Positions 23,140 to 36,183 are shown, counted from the stretch's first letter. The stretch: DNA of 64,000 bases from Epiperipatus broadwayi (GCA_028023455.1 JAQFVV010012398.1:2812682-2876681), one strand, 5' to 3'. Translations and numbers: made by a program. Notes: a model not told the origin generated them from the letters alone.

Positions 23140-23674
23140 AATTTAGCTTTTAATCACAGAAATTTGAACAAACTGGTAAAAATAAAACATTCCGATGTAA
23201 TGAAACTTTATAACGAATATATATATTTAACGATTTATAAATATATACATACAATCCACGTAGTTACCATATATATGTTTTCATGAATAATTTTATCATG
23301 AAGTTATTAATAATATTAGTTAGTTTAAATGTAAAATAATTGGTTTTAGCAAATGTTTACATAATACTGTTTTAATCGAAACCAGCGTATATTGAACGTA
23401 TAAAGCCCCATTACATTCTGAAATTCATTGTTAGTGATAGGATTTGAAGTAGGCTGCAGGTGGGATCTCATGAAGCTCGGATCGAACATAGATCCGACCG
23501 CTTCGGTATAGGGTAACAATTATTTTGAGCTTGTTTGACAAAAAATTATATAAGTAACAAAATAAGATATTATTAACTTGTAAATAGTCAAAATAAGAGT
23601 CATAGATCAATTCATAGATCGCATGACCCTATCTCTTAAGCTTGTAAGTTATAAACAGTGAGGATTGCCAATTC
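23140..23674. other. Non-coding stretch
   Basis: No gene recognised. A GC-richer patch at about 23440-23515 (with repeated GATCCGA/GATCGAA words) may be an old repeat fragment. Confidence 0.4.
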
Positions 23675-23965
23675 CTCTACAAGCTTTATGATAAATGCTT
23701 AGCCAGAGCCAGCACTTAAAATATCTCTGTCAGGAACCCCTCCCCAAACCCCTGACCATGGTTTCGTGCTTTGGCACTCCTCAGAGATGTGTCAGGATAG
23801 GTTCAGACACTAGATCTAAAAATACCAACCCAAAGTTAAGCACCTAGCTAAAAGTTATCTATTGAGTGGAAAATCTGAAATTTTCAGACATCTACATGTC
23901 TTCAAACCCAGCTATCCAACTCAAATAGCTATATGGGGCTGATAGATCTTCAGCCATGCCATATA
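23675..23965 (-). repeat. Hammerhead-bearing repeat, copy C
   Basis: On the - strand the order matches copies A and D: a segment with CCCCATATAG...GTTGGATAGCTG, the conserved hairpin AGACAT-GTAG-ATGTCT, GAAAATTTCAGATTTTCC, then the hammerhead, then AGCATTTATCATAAA and AAGCTTGT. Non-coding. Confidence 0.75.
23741..23799 (-). ncRNA. Hammerhead ribozyme, type I (copy C)
   Basis: On - : helix I 5' strand TATCC, loop TGAC, ACATCT; core CTGAGGA; stem II GTGC/GCAC with loop CAAA (perfect 4 bp, different bases from copy B, so covarying); GAAA; helix III of 3 bp (A-C-C with G-G-T around AT); cleavage triplet GTC; helix I 3' strand AGGGGT, TT, GGGGA. Helix I has one A-G mismatch in the inner part and is weaker in the outer part. 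All core positions are intact and it has the best helix III of the four copies. Confidence 0.75.
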
Positions 23966-25720
23966 TTAGTAGTCATAGCAATATAAAATTGCATAAGACT
24001 TTTGGCAGAGACTATAAATAGTCTCATATAATGGTTGCAGAAAGGAGTTTATTTTTAACTGAAAAGAAACCTTTCCATTCCTCTCTGAGGCCTAAAGACA
24101 CTGAGCATGGTTAATTTCTAATATCCACTCCATATTTTCTTGTTATTGTAAATGGATTTACTATATGATTATTTAATAATACCGCAAAAGGCTAAAACCT
24201 TCGACAGATGCACTTAATAAATTTAATATATTTATATGATTATTTGTATAGTATATGATCATGGATGGGCTCCTCACTAACACATTTCAACCCCAGAATA
24301 GCAAATTTATTGGGTTTTTACTTCTAAGACCAAGAAACACTGTGGTCTTTTCAGTTGCTTGATAGTTGTATATTATTATATTGGAAAAATGGATAAATTC
24401 AGTCTTTATGAAACTTTAAAATATTCTGTTGTAAAAGTGTATAAATTTAACTGTATACATTTACTTGGAAATATGTGTTAATGGAAAAGTTTATAAGAAG
24501 AAAAACCTTCATGAAGAAAACTGAAAATTGTAACTACCAAAAAAGGACCCAAGAAATAAATCTATAGTCAAGAAGTATTTTAATGTGCACATTTACATCT
24601 ACATTTATAGATAATTTTTAAAAGTAAGTAATTAATGATAGTAATGAATAATTTTGGTATTTTTTTTTTTTTATTGAAACACTTTTTTTCCTCTTTATCT
24701 TATTTTCCCTCCAAAACTTAATTGTATTAGGATCTTTTTATTTTCATAAGAAAAGTAAAAGAGAATTTAAGTTAATTTAATTTATTTTTATCTTTGAAAT
24801 GTTGTTTAATAGTTTTAATTATTGAAGAGGAAAATAATTCTGTTTAAAGTTAAGGTTAAATAATTAGATTAGTAAAAAAATCAACTGGTTAATTATATTT
24901 GTTATACGAAATTATATGTTGATAAAAATGTATTATGCCAGGCACACTTCGTATGGCCAAGCATAAGGCCTAAAATATGTAATAAAGCCATGAAAGGGGG
25001 TGTATGTACCATCTATATAACCAAAATGAAGTCATTATAAAATAAATGAGAGGGGTCTGTGGATATATCATATACTCGCACACACAAGAAAAGCCAATAG
25101 TTAAAGCTTATAATTCGATGTGTTAGCATATTAGCTATATGCTTATAATAAATTTTTATCATTATTTTATATTCTTTTTTTTTTTAAGAAACGCAAAGAT
25201 GTTTATGTGTAATTTGTATTTATATTTTTTTGTGAAGAGTTTGTAAAAAGAAAAAAAAATGGAAATGATTAAATGTTCCAACAAATACGTAATTTTTAAA
25301 ATCAAAAGTTTTATTAGTTATTTATCTCTACAAATGCATTTAAGCAGGAGGGAAAGTCATTGTTCTAAATTTAAGAAAAGCCTAAAGGCATTTATATTTT
25401 TAGTAGATAAGTAATTTTGTTTCTTTTTTAATTTTCAAGTATTTCAACTAGATAAAAGAATTTGTTAAAACTTATGTTAATGTGGGTGGAGAAAGGTATC
25501 TAGTTTAATTAAAAATATATTTTAAGTGTAATCTGATTATCAGAAAATATCTTGTATAGTAAATTTTTTTCTTTTTTTTTTTTTTGTGTTGAATCAGATA
25601 GTGGTCATAGTAGATAATCAATTTAATTAAAAATAAAAAATTTTGAGATTGATTAGGGGATTACATAGGAATGCTTCATGCATTGTATGGATCTATTAAC
25701 AAAATTCAAAATTAGCTAAT
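23966..25720. other. AT-rich non-coding stretch
   Basis: No coding signal or defined repeat recognised. Confidence 0.4.
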
Positions 25721-25984
25721 TAAATGTTTTCCAGAGAGGTACTTAGATTGGGATTGTAATAAGTGGGCTATATAAGCTATTCATCAGCTGTTTGGGGGAC
25801 TCGGACTCTCAGTCACTCACTCTCGCTAACTTATTGGAATTTATTTTTTTTGTAACTTGCTTGCTGACTTATTAGATTTATCTTAACCTGTCTGGTTAAA
25901 CTTAGAGAGTTGGAGTAGAACATACAGAGGCAGACAGTCAGCCGTTCAAATTCTAGATATTTCTTTTATACCCCACTGACATAG

Positions 25985-26090
25985 AGCAAGCTTCAAGATG
26001 ATTTCCAACTAATCAATTATTATTAGTATGATGCAGAGCAAGCTTCAAGATGATTTCCAACTAATCAATTATTATTAGTATGATGCAGAA
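25985..26090. repeat. 53-bp direct tandem duplication
   Basis: The stretch from AGAGCAAGCTTCAAG to GTATGATGC is repeated immediately and exactly, ending at ATGCAG. Two units. Confidence 0.85.
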
Positions 26091-26304
26091 CTGTGTTTAC
26101 TGGATGGTGCTGGTATTTAAAAACCCAAAGTAAAAGAGAACCGCTACCAGTATTGGAGAAAACCAAAAAGAAAGCACTCCTATTAGTGGATAATCGTTGA
26201 CCAAAAAGGAAATTTATGATTAAACCTCAAACACAAGTGTACCCATGAAATGGTCATGGGGTAGGATTCCTCAGTCAGTGCACCTGCCCAGCTCACTCCT
26301 GCTA

Positions 26305-26480
26305 TCAGAAGTGTCTCCTAGATCCAGCCATCAAATGATCATGAAAACTGCTAAATAATGCCGTCAGAAGGGTCTCCTAGATCCAGCCATCAAATGATCA
26401 TGAAAGCTTCTGAATAATGCCATCACCCTCTCCAAGATCCAGCCATCAAATGATTATGAAAGCTGCTGAATAATGCAGTG
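26305..26480. repeat. Tandem repeat, three units of about 65 bp
   Basis: The core GATCCAGCCATCAAATGAT, then CATGAAA (TATGAAA in the third unit), GCT and GAATAATGC, occurs three times with few changes. Confidence 0.8.
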
Positions 26481-26699
26481 TTCAAGAGAAGTTCTCACCG
26501 CCCTGGATGAACAGATGAATAGCCTACTCAGAGCCCAGAGAAGTATGAAGAAGACTATATATGGTACACCCTATTTTATTAATTTCATATATATTATCAT
26601 GTGTTATATATCTTTCATTTATGTATTTCTTTGTATAAAATATCAATCTTATTTAATGTACTATTTAGTATTTGTATAATGTATTCGTATGCGAGGCTA

Positions 26700-29600
26700 T
26701 GATTCTCAAACCACCCTCTCTCACTAATTGTTTCTTTTTTTTTTATGTTTTGATATTATATTTTTTAAGCAAAATAACTATTATATTATCATAAAAAAAT
26801 TTTTCTGCATTGGGGCTTATTACTATTGTATTTATCTTTGTAATTGGTGAAGGGAGATTGGGTTTAATAAATATTTATTTCATAACTTTTAGAGTTGCCT
26901 TACAGCTTGCATACTTTATTCGTATTTCTTTTTATAAAATAATAAAAAATTAGATAATTATATGAGTTTTGCGATTTCCATTTCTTTACCTGGGATAAAG
27001 AGAACACTGAGCTAGCATATGGGATACCAACTTATCGGGATTTAAATCTTTAGTCATTAGGATATTTATTTCTATTAGATTTTTGTTTGTTTTATTATAT
27101 TTCATATAATTATTGGCCCTACATATCCTTTCAGGAGGGGGAATTATTTTTTCTCTTTTTGGGATTGGTGCCAGGGATTATAGTTAAAGTAATCTTTCAA
27201 AGGTATGTAAGAGCCAACACTTTAATAATCATCCTTATGACTGCAGCAAGATGATCGTAAAAAGATTTAAAATTGCTTCTTGCCCTGTGTGTTGCCATAT
27301 TTTTTTTCATGTTCAATATGTGTGCATGCTCATCTTAACAGGGTTTAGATTAACTGGTATAATATGAAAGTTGGAATTATATCATTTATTAATTTTTTTA
27401 ATTATTTATTAGGTAATTTATTAAATAATTGTTAAAAAATCAATAGTTTTAATGACTTTATTCTTCTAGCTGTCTTATGAATTGTATATGATTGGATTTC
27501 ATTATAGTCTAGGAATTTTAAGGGATTTGTAAATTATCCCAATAAAGCAATTTTAATAAAAGTATACTAAGCTTATACATTTATCTTGCTAGCTCTAGAG
27601 CAATAACAGTTAATTGATTTATATCCAGGGGTTTATATTCGTGTTTGAACATCCAGATAATTTTCTAGATGGCGCAAAGGTATCATCTTTAAAGTCTATT
27701 CACTGCATTTTATTTTTTTTTTGAGAGAGAAAATTTAATTCATATTTAGCCTGTACATTCATAGTACCATATGGAAAGAACATTGGCAATGGTCAGCATG
27801 TACCAAGATTTCAAAATTTTTTTTTATGATAGATAATTTGGCACTTATGTATGTGCACTCAGATGAGTGTTGTATATCATGCTCTAAGTTTGGCATTGTA
27901 ATGGTCAGATTTGTATACTCACACAACAAAATCCAGAATCCAGGCAAAGTACACCAAAGCTGACCAGAAGTGAGGTGGTGAGACATCTAATCCAATCAAA
28001 CTTCAATTCATTTGCTAGTACTTTGTGATTTAACACCTTATGAGTGACATTTCTGAAGTCATACTCAGTCTCGATTTAACCTGCGAGCTGGCATAGGACA
28101 GGGAGGAACATGAGACTCAAGGGATAAATATCAATTTAACTAAATGAGTGGAATAGACCACTTAACACACTAATTATCTTAACTACAGCAATATATACTC
28201 GACATATAAAATCATTAAGAAATTGGGATAGGCTAATGTGGACTGGATTGACATAGAACCATGAGCAAGAAAGATATGAAACAAATTTGTATTTTAAACA
28301 TGTTTATTAAAACAATAACAAATGACATAAAATAAAGTAACCAAATGGCAAGGATTATATAGCATTAAATATGTGTATTCAATACATGTAAGCATTTCCA
28401 TTGTGAATGAAACTGTTATCAGTATAACTGTTTCATATTAACATTAAAATAAATATATATGCGGTTCATAAATCATGCCTAATTATATAACATACCCATC
28501 CTATTGTTCGTAGTTTGCTAATGTTATAAGTTAATTGCCTAGCAGAGGTGGTAAATATATACAGCTCTAAGGTGGCTGTTATATATATTAATCGTGTGAG
28601 TAAATAAATAAGCTCAAGATCATTCATATTCAATCTGGTAACCAAGATTTAAGTTTCAGTCTAATGCTGAATAATTAATTAATAAAGAGGAAAACAACTG
28701 GTTATCTTTAGATTCACATATATATGCTATAGCATTATATAAAGTACTAAAGAGTAAGTTTGCAGTGCGAATGAGTAATTAATTATTCAGGAGCTTCAGC
28801 ATCAAATGCTCGGTTGCCCTGAGACTGAACGGTTTATTGCTATTTATATAAGAACTAATAAGTTCAGGAACTCGGATAGGCTTTATAAAAATGGTCTGGA
28901 TTTACATGTTCCAGTATAAAGATAACCATACCCGAACTAAAGAATGTGGCAGTCTGTCACCATGAACCCATTTAAAAGGTGCAACAAAACGTAAACACAT
29001 GTATGTGTACTGTATAAAGACACACTCGCAATGCACACACAAAAGACAAATACGTATGCATATAATTAATTAACTGCACTTAAAACAGATAGCTTCTATC
29101 TGCCAAACTAACACAATCCAGTTCTTAAACTAGCATTATAATTATGCTAATGAAAAGGACTTAAATTAAGTTATAATCTAAGTTAAAATCCTGAATCTGC
29201 ATATACATAATTGCAATTAAGGAGGGAATGTATATTTGATGGGCATTAATAAACATTAACAAATATACTTTAATATCATCTCTAGCCAGTATATCCCTTC
29301 TAACTAACAGATATCAAAAGTCATAATATATAAAACTGACTAAGCAATGCCTGCAAATATAATGCAATTTATAATATATATAAAATCATGATAATAATGA
29401 GCACGTAGCGATCAGTTATTATCTATTAATATTATTATTTCGAAACAGCAATTTAATATGCCAAGCAGCGTTCTTAAAATATTTAAAGCAGAGGTTTCAA
29501 TTATCTTCATTGTAAGTTTGTTAACAATTATTATTCGCGGTTTCAAATGATGGGCATATTATAACATATATATTAAATTTAAACAGAATAAATGTAAACA

Positions 29601-31100
29601 AAATACTTAAAACAATAAATCTAGGGGTGACTGTAGTTTTTAACTGATTGCAGTTATTTACAGATTATCAAAGTAAAGTCTCTTAATTTACAAAATTGAT
29701 TTCAGGCAAGTTTACAAGATTAATTTAGGCAAGTTTTACATAGTTACTTTAAAAATGATTTAACCTATTTTAATAAATGAGATTGACACTAATTCATTTT
29801 ACAGTATAGAGATAAATTCAGCAAGTTTAACACAGTTTCTTTTATAAATGATTTAAATTAAAGAGTTTTAAGAAATTATATAAAATTTTCTTTATAGTAA
29901 ATAAGCTAGCTTAATATTATAGATTTACAGATTAAATTATAGAGCTCTACAGTCTTTAAAAGAATATTACCGGTTTTCTTGGTAGTAGTTTGTAATGCAG
30001 ATACATCAAACAGTCGCGTATTAGCATTCTCTTCAGGATAGGGCTTACAATATCTTTTTTTTCTTGTGGCAGGCTGCTGGAAGGTTTCCTCTCCCTGCGA
30101 TGATGATCATGTCCTTAGGCATGCAGGGATGAATAGAAATTGCCATCCCAGGACAGTGAGACAACAACTCCAAATTTTGCCTAGCCAGTCATGGTGGTAC
30201 AAACTGGCATGGATCCTGCTATATAACTCTTCCCAAAAATGTTATAGAATGAACCCTTGCAGCAAGAAATCAGCCTATTTATCCATTATTCAGATTAAGA
30301 CCACCTTGCTTTCTGAGCATCCCCCCCTTTGAAAATTTATAACTCATATGCTTAACTTTCCTATCAATTTTTAATAGAGGCTGTTTCTTCAATTTTGATC
30401 TCTTAAATTCCTAAAACCTTTAATAATTTTAGTCTGGCGATGTTATTTATTAAAATTGTAGAGTTTGGAAAAATGCTATTGTTTTAGACACATCGTAGAT
30501 AACCTTGTCAAGTGAGGTTTTGTTTCTGATTTATTTGATCAAAATTGAGAATTGCTCTAGCTTTTAACGATACCCCCCCCCCCACACACACACACATACA
30601 TACACATAACAGGTCATCTTTAGACTGCATGCTATTTAAAATGTAAATTCTTCTTAAACAAAATATTATTTAGAGAAAAAATATACGCTGTAATATATAT
30701 AAATTGATATCACAGTCATTTATCCACTTATATATGTGCGATAATATCTATATAACTGTATTGATGCTTATATATATGTATTCAGAGAGGGTTTAAATTT
30801 AGCATAGATGAAGCTGTGGGGGAAAATAGGTGAAACATTTATGAGAGAAGGAATATACTGTTTCAGCATTGATTCTTGAATCTTTTTTTTAATCTAGTCA
30901 TAAGAGATAACTGTTGATTATTCTTGTGTAATGCTGGTGATGCAACTTGTAACTTATAATTATTATTATAACTACTTATATTTTTGTTCTATGCATGCTC
31001 TCATATTCTTATTTTTATATTTGCTCATTTTATATTTTATTTATTCAGTGGGAAGAGTGATGTTTTCCCATCTCCCTGTATTTATCCCCAATTTCTGTAC
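26700..31100. other. Long non-coding stretch with unclassified repeats
   Basis: No coding sequence is supported. The 28000-30330 region is somewhat less AT-rich and probably consists of old repeats. The 88-codon frame at 30066-30332 has no motif I know. A C-run plus (CA)n microsatellite is at 30572-30598. Confidence 0.4.
30572..30609. repeat. Poly-C and (CA)n microsatellite
   Basis: An uninterrupted run of eleven C is followed by ACACACACACAC and then CATACATACACATA. Simple sequence. Confidence 0.9.
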
Positions 31101-31109
31101 AATTACAAT

Positions 31110-33400
31110 ATGGATACACAAAAGCCTTTGATCATAGTAAACAACATTTTAAAGTTGTCATGGGAGACTTTAATGCTGAAATTGATAAATGATTGAAAGA
31201 TGAAACTGCAATAGGTAAATTTGGGTATGATGATAGATTTATGAAGTTTGCAGGAAAAAACCCTGTATATTTGAATTTTTTCTTTGAGAAAAGTATTAAA
31301 TGGAAATGAACATGGAAGCATGCAAATGAAGATTCAGCAGAATTGGATTATATTTTTACCAATAGAAAATATATATTTCAAGATTGTTATATTTTGACTC
31401 ATAGAAAATATGTATTTCAAGATTGTAATATTTTTAATAAATTCAACACAGGAAGTGATCATCAATTAGTGAGATGTAAAATATGTTAATGCAAAACTAG
31501 AAAGGTAAAAATTATTAAGAAAACAGTATTCATAGTTAGTATTCCTAATTTTCCAAAACATTACAATAAATTTAAATTAGGATTAACTGATACCCTACTA
31601 AGAATTGCAACAAAGATAACTGGTACAAAAAAGCAATTTACCAGTAAATTTTCTATTGAAACAAAACAATATTTGAAGAAAAGAAAGAATAAAAAAATAT
31701 ATACAAATGATCCATTAAGAAAAATTTTTAATATCTAGAGTATGAAAAAGAGTTCATAACAAAAAAATATAATTGTGAATTAGCAAGGTTAGCTTTAGAA
31801 GAGGAAAAAAAAGTCTCTTAACCTCAAATCAAGATCTTAGAATTAATAGGAAACTTGTTTGTGGAATAAGAAGAATGGAATGTTTGGAAGAGTTCTATGA
31901 AGAATTGTATAGCAATAAAGAACAATCTTTTACAGTTCCCTGCATTTTCTGAATTGTCTAGCATCTTAATGAAGAAATGAGACTTGTAATCAAATCTATG
32001 AAGAAAGAAAAATTACAGGTAATGATGAAAATCAATATCTTAAAAATAGTAGATGAAGAAATAGAAAATTTGTTGGCAAAATTATACCAGATATCTAAAT
32101 GATAAAGATCTAACAGATGATTAGAAGAATGTAGTAGTTTAAAAAAGGTGATAAAGAAGATATTAGAAATCGCAACTATTAACCTTTTATCAATTCTATA
32201 GAAAATTTTTATCAAGATAATTACAACTCATCTACAGTAAATTTTGAATTTTAACCAAAAGAATAAAGATGGGTTTAAAAGTGGTTTTAGCACAATGGAC
32301 CATATTCATCCAAGTATTAAGAGAAATTTAAGAAAGGACCAATGAATATGAGTTACCATTATGTTTTGGATTTGTAAATTATGAAAAGGCATTTGATTCA
32401 ATAAGCATTTCTACAATGATTAAAGTTTTGGATCACTAAGATATAGATCCATGATATTCCATATTCTGAAGAATATTTATCGCAGTGCAACAGCATTAAT
32501 TAGCTTATGTGGTACTACTAAAAAGATTAACATAGATAAAGAATATATATCAGGATGATTCCATATCTTTAAAACTTAGTATAGCAGTTTTATAAATGAT
32601 ATTTGTAGATTAAAATGGGAAGCTAAGGCAGTAAAAGTAAATGGAGATTATTTAAGTCATCTTGATTTTACAGATGATGTGTTTGCAAATAATGCTCTAG
32701 AGCTTCAGAAAATATTACAAGAGTTATCAGATGAAAAGAAGAAAGTAGGACTAAAGATAAATGCTAAGATCAAAAGAAGAAAATAAAGATTGATAATAAT
32801 GAAATTAGAAGAAGTTAACAACTACAAATATTTTGGTCAGATTATTAATACCAGTGAAAACATAATGAATGTAATTAATCATAGAATTAGATTTTGATAA
32901 AAAGCTTTTGGTAGAAATAACTTAATATTAAAACAAAATATGCCTATGTGTTTGAAAAGGAAGGTTTTAAAAAGTGCATTTTATCAGTTCTTACTTATAG
33001 ATCCGAGTCTTGGACATTTAATGAAAGTGCAATACATAGTCTTCAGACCACAAATGAGATATGCAGAGATGTTTGTTAGGAGTAACAGAAAAGGATTGAA
33101 AATGAATTCATGGGTAAAAGAACAAACAGGTATTATTAACATTATTGAAAGAATTAAAAGACTTAAATGGAGCTAGAAAGGACATATTACTAGAGGATAT
33201 AATAATAGATGAACTATAGAAATCTTAAATTGGATCCCAAAAAACTGTAGACCTATAAAGAGACCACATATGAGATGGTTGGATGAAATAAAAACGTTTT
33301 CTAGTAGATGTGGAGAAAAAAGATAGAAATTGAATAAACTGGGTTAAACTTAGAGAGACCTTCATTGTTCAGTGGATCGATAGCAATCAAAAATGATTAT
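31110..33400 (+). pseudogene. Degraded RTE/BovB-like LINE (endonuclease and reverse transcriptase)
   Basis: Reading across many frames gives, in order: an EEP endonuclease with VVMGDFNAEID (about 31156), a KWTWKHAN-type block, LDYIFTN (about 31342) and SDHQLVRCK (about 31455), then an RT with KAFDSI (about 32385), a degraded F-x-DD box (FTDD instead of FADD, about 32660) and GLKINA (about 32750), then a C-terminal RPHMRWLDEI block (about 33260). This order and wording are typical of RTE-clade elements. There are dozens of stops and frameshifts and the copy is old. An internal duplication at about 31360-31425 repeats ATAGAAAATATNTATTTCAAG. Confidence 0.75.
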
Positions 33401-34184
33401 GAATATTATTTAATAATTATAAATCAAACTTTGTTATAAATAATGTATTTAAGGCATGTCAAAACATTTCAATATATGTAACAAAATCGGTTATGCAAAC
33501 CAAACATAAGCATATAAATGAATAAATAACTAGTCATATCAATGCTTAGAGAAAACTAACAATTATTTTGTCACTATACTGGATTTTATCGAAAATAAGG
33601 AACACATTATATGATCAGGAAATTAATGTCAGTCCTTTTTCCCCATATAGTATCATGGTAATTTTTAATGTTTAAATTAGAAATGAAAAAAATATTTTTA
33701 TCAATTAAAATATATATTAATATATGTTAAAATTAATGATAATATACAAATTTTATGAGATTTTTGCCATTTTATATCCAATTTATAGATATTGACATTT
33801 ACTAAATTACCAACAGCATTAAATTCTTCTGTCAGTTTTCTCAAATCCAATGAATAAAGCCATTTCAAAACAGTGAATTAAATGTATATATGGAAGAGAA
33901 AATAGATAATATAACTTTTTCTATCTTCTTTAGGCAATAAAGTTTTTTATAATTCTTATTTACTGGAAATACTTTATTTCAGTAGTTTATAATTCTTTAC
34001 AGTAAGAATAAAATTACTATTAGTATTTGTCTTACATTCTCTAGGTATTCAAATTCTTCACAAACATTTACTAACTTATTCTTGCAAAACTTTTATTTGA
34101 TATAAAATAAAACACAATTTATTGCCAAACATTTTAATTATTAAACTTAATATTTTAGCATGCTCTCATTTCCATATGCTTAAG
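33401..34184. other. AT-rich non-coding stretch
   Basis: Nothing recognised apart from poly-A and T tracts. Confidence 0.4.
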
Positions 34185-34330
34185 ATTTGCCCATACATAA
34201 ATGTTTGGGTTGAAAGAATGGGTGGATTCATTCCATTCTTTCTAAAATACTATATCTTGTGTATGGAAAAAAGTGAGAGTATTCATTTATAATTTATCTT
34301 TAAAGTGCATGTGCATTGGCTTAATCACTA
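34185..34330 (+). repeat. Dispersed repeat family C, copy 1
   Basis: Shares a diverged block of about 130 bp with 60900-61030: CATACATAAATGTTTG.., then GTGGATTCATTCCATTC/GAGGATTCCTTTTATTC, then AATACTATATCTTGT. Non-coding. Confidence 0.45.
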
Positions 34331-34595
34331 ATATCACTATTACAGTATTAAAACATAACGCTATATAAAATAATATCTCATTATACATGTCTTTTTATAA
34401 GTGCAGTAGGAGTATATATATATTTAGTATGAATAGTTGATATATATATTAGCTAGTGTTTTCAATAATGTATAAGATTTTAATTTTTTATATTTTTTTA
34501 ATTAGAAAATCCTTGATAATATGTCTGAAACATAGTGCAACAAATTGTGCTAATGATTTTGATTCAAATAAAATAACAAATTTCGAAAATAAAAG

Positions 34596-34760
34596 AATAG
34601 TGTCCTAGTAAAGATCTCTCTCCAAGCTACCTGCAGTGCTATTTGCAACAGCACTATGTTATATAGAGACATAGTTTAGTTATTTATTTTAAAAATTTAA
34701 GGCATTAGTGCGTTTGGATCATGAGTTACAACATGAAATATATTAAGCAACATGAAATAT
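34596..34760 (-). repeat. Dispersed repeat family A, copy 3
   Basis: The reverse complement matches 7660-7810, including TCATGATCCA and the CACTGCAGGTAG-like block. Non-coding. Confidence 0.4.
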
Positions 34761-34797
34761 ATTAAGGATTTTAAACTTCTCACACGATAATTTAATA

Positions 34798-35280
34798 TAC
34801 AAATTAAAAAGCGTATGAAACACTTGAACGAGAAGCTATAAAGATTCCAAAAATTGTTATATGCTAAGCGCTTTCAAGGCCATTTGCCTCATCTCACACT
34901 ACCGCTATGAATATGAGGCAAATGGCCTCGAAAGTCTTAGAATATAACAATTTTGGGAATCTTTATAGCTTCTTGTTCAAGTGTTTCATACGCTTTTTAA
35001 TTTGTACATGAAATATAATAATGTGTTTCATGTCTGTGTAGTGAATATACTATGTGTCACATTCCAAAAATTGTTCTATGCTAAGCGCTTTCAAGGCCAT
35101 TTGCCTCATCTCACACTACCGCTATGAATATGAGGCAAATGGCCTCGAAAGTCTTAGAATATAACAATTTTGGGAATCTTTATAGCTTCTTGTTCAAGTG
35201 TTTCATACGCTTTTTAATTTGTACATGAAATATAATAATGTGTTTCATGTCTGTGTAGTGAATATACTATGTGTCACATT
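34798..35280. repeat. Hairpin element expanded as a 217-bp tandem dimer
   Basis: Arms 34798-34892 and 34913-35006 are reverse complements (from TACAAATTAAAAAGCG inward to GCCTCAT/ATGAGGC) with a loop of about 20 nt. A 217-bp unit is then present twice, 34847-35063 and 35064-35280, almost identical (for example TTATATGC against TTCTATGC). The second unit begins part-way into the left arm. Recurrent words are GGCAAATGGCC flanked by CTTTC/GAAAG. Non-coding. Confidence 0.8.
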
Positions 35281-35561
35281 TTGAAAAACCAAGAAAAGAT
35301 AAGCACTAATATATGTATATGGTAGATATATTATTTTTATTATTCTCCCACATTTAAACAAAACTACATTGATGTTATTATTGTATATTGAAGTCTCAGC
35401 TTATATCAATACTTGGAAGCAATTTTGGAGTTTTAACTTTTTAATAAATCAGAAATATTACTGGTGAAATGTTCATAACATTAGAAAAGTGTTTTTTCTT
35501 CTTATTTTTACAGATCTTTCTTTAAATTTTTTAAATATTTTACTGTTAACTATATACTTCT

Positions 35562-36149
35562 TGTTGTATACAAGGGTTTACGGACTTTCTATAGACTTTG
35601 TCAAGCTATATTTCAAATTATCCATTTACCAGCTGTATGTGCATTACCATAAGTTTCACACAATTAAATAGTCCTTTATATGATTAGTTTAATTGTTTTA
35701 TTTACAAAATCTTAAACACAATAATTATATACAATATGTTAAATCAGTCTCTGCTTAATTATTATCCGTGTCATTCCAAGATACAATATGTTAAATCAGT
35801 CTCTGCGTAATTATTATCCGTGTCATTCCAAGATACAAATGTCACTTATTCCTAAGACTTTACACTGTACATAAACTTCAGATCCTATCACATGCTAGTA
35901 ACTATTTCTGGCTTTAAATTAATGCTCTTCTCCAATCTCACAGCCTCTAAATATCTATTGCTTAGAAAAATTGTAACTACTTACTTCATTTTGTAGTTTA
36001 ATGTCCAGAAATCTTTGTTACTACACTCCTGTCTTCCCAGCGTACTTTTCGCCTGTCTATATTCGGGTTTTTTCACTACAGTTATTTTCTAGGGTACCGA
36101 TATCCTAAAATCAAATTATCGATCTTTACACTTTATCGCAGACAGTCCA
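35562..36149 (-). repeat. 3' LTR of Gypsy element 2, with a 52-bp internal duplication
   Basis: 588 bp, starting (on -) TGGACTGTC and ending GTATACAACA. It is longer than its partner mainly because a 52-bp stretch (about 35728-35835, around CAATATGTTAAATCAGTC) is tandemly duplicated here and single in the 5' LTR, and because it has about 35 extra bases near 36060-36095. Confidence 0.85.
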
Positions 36150-36162
36150 TATCTTCCCCCAC
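36150..36162 (-). other. Polypurine tract of Gypsy element 2
   Basis: On the - strand AGTGGGGGAAGATA runs directly into the 3' LTR start TGGACTGTC. Confidence 0.75.
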
Positions 36163-36183
36163 TCTAGAAAATGATCCTATTGG

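Larger units (their letters stand above)
25725..26530. repeat. Unclassified repeat with internal tandem duplications
   Basis: A more balanced block with CTCGGACTCTCAGTCACTC near 25800 looks like the R/U5 part of an LTR or a repeat consensus, but no partner LTR was found. Within it two tandem arrays occur: a 53-bp unit twice at about 25985-26090, and a unit of about 65 bp three times at about 26305-26480. No protein is recognised. Confidence 0.4.

Noticed and set aside
30066-30332. 88-codon frame rich in Cys and Ser
   Set aside because: No known motif, lies in an old repeat block, no start context or neighbouring exon.
34913-34945. ATGAGGC-AAAT-GGCCTC-GAAAG as a possible hammerhead in the 217-bp unit
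   Set aside because: There is a GAAA after a stem, but CTGANGA is not present (TGAATATGA) and two extra bases lie between the stem and GAAA; no room for helix III. Kept only as a hairpin.
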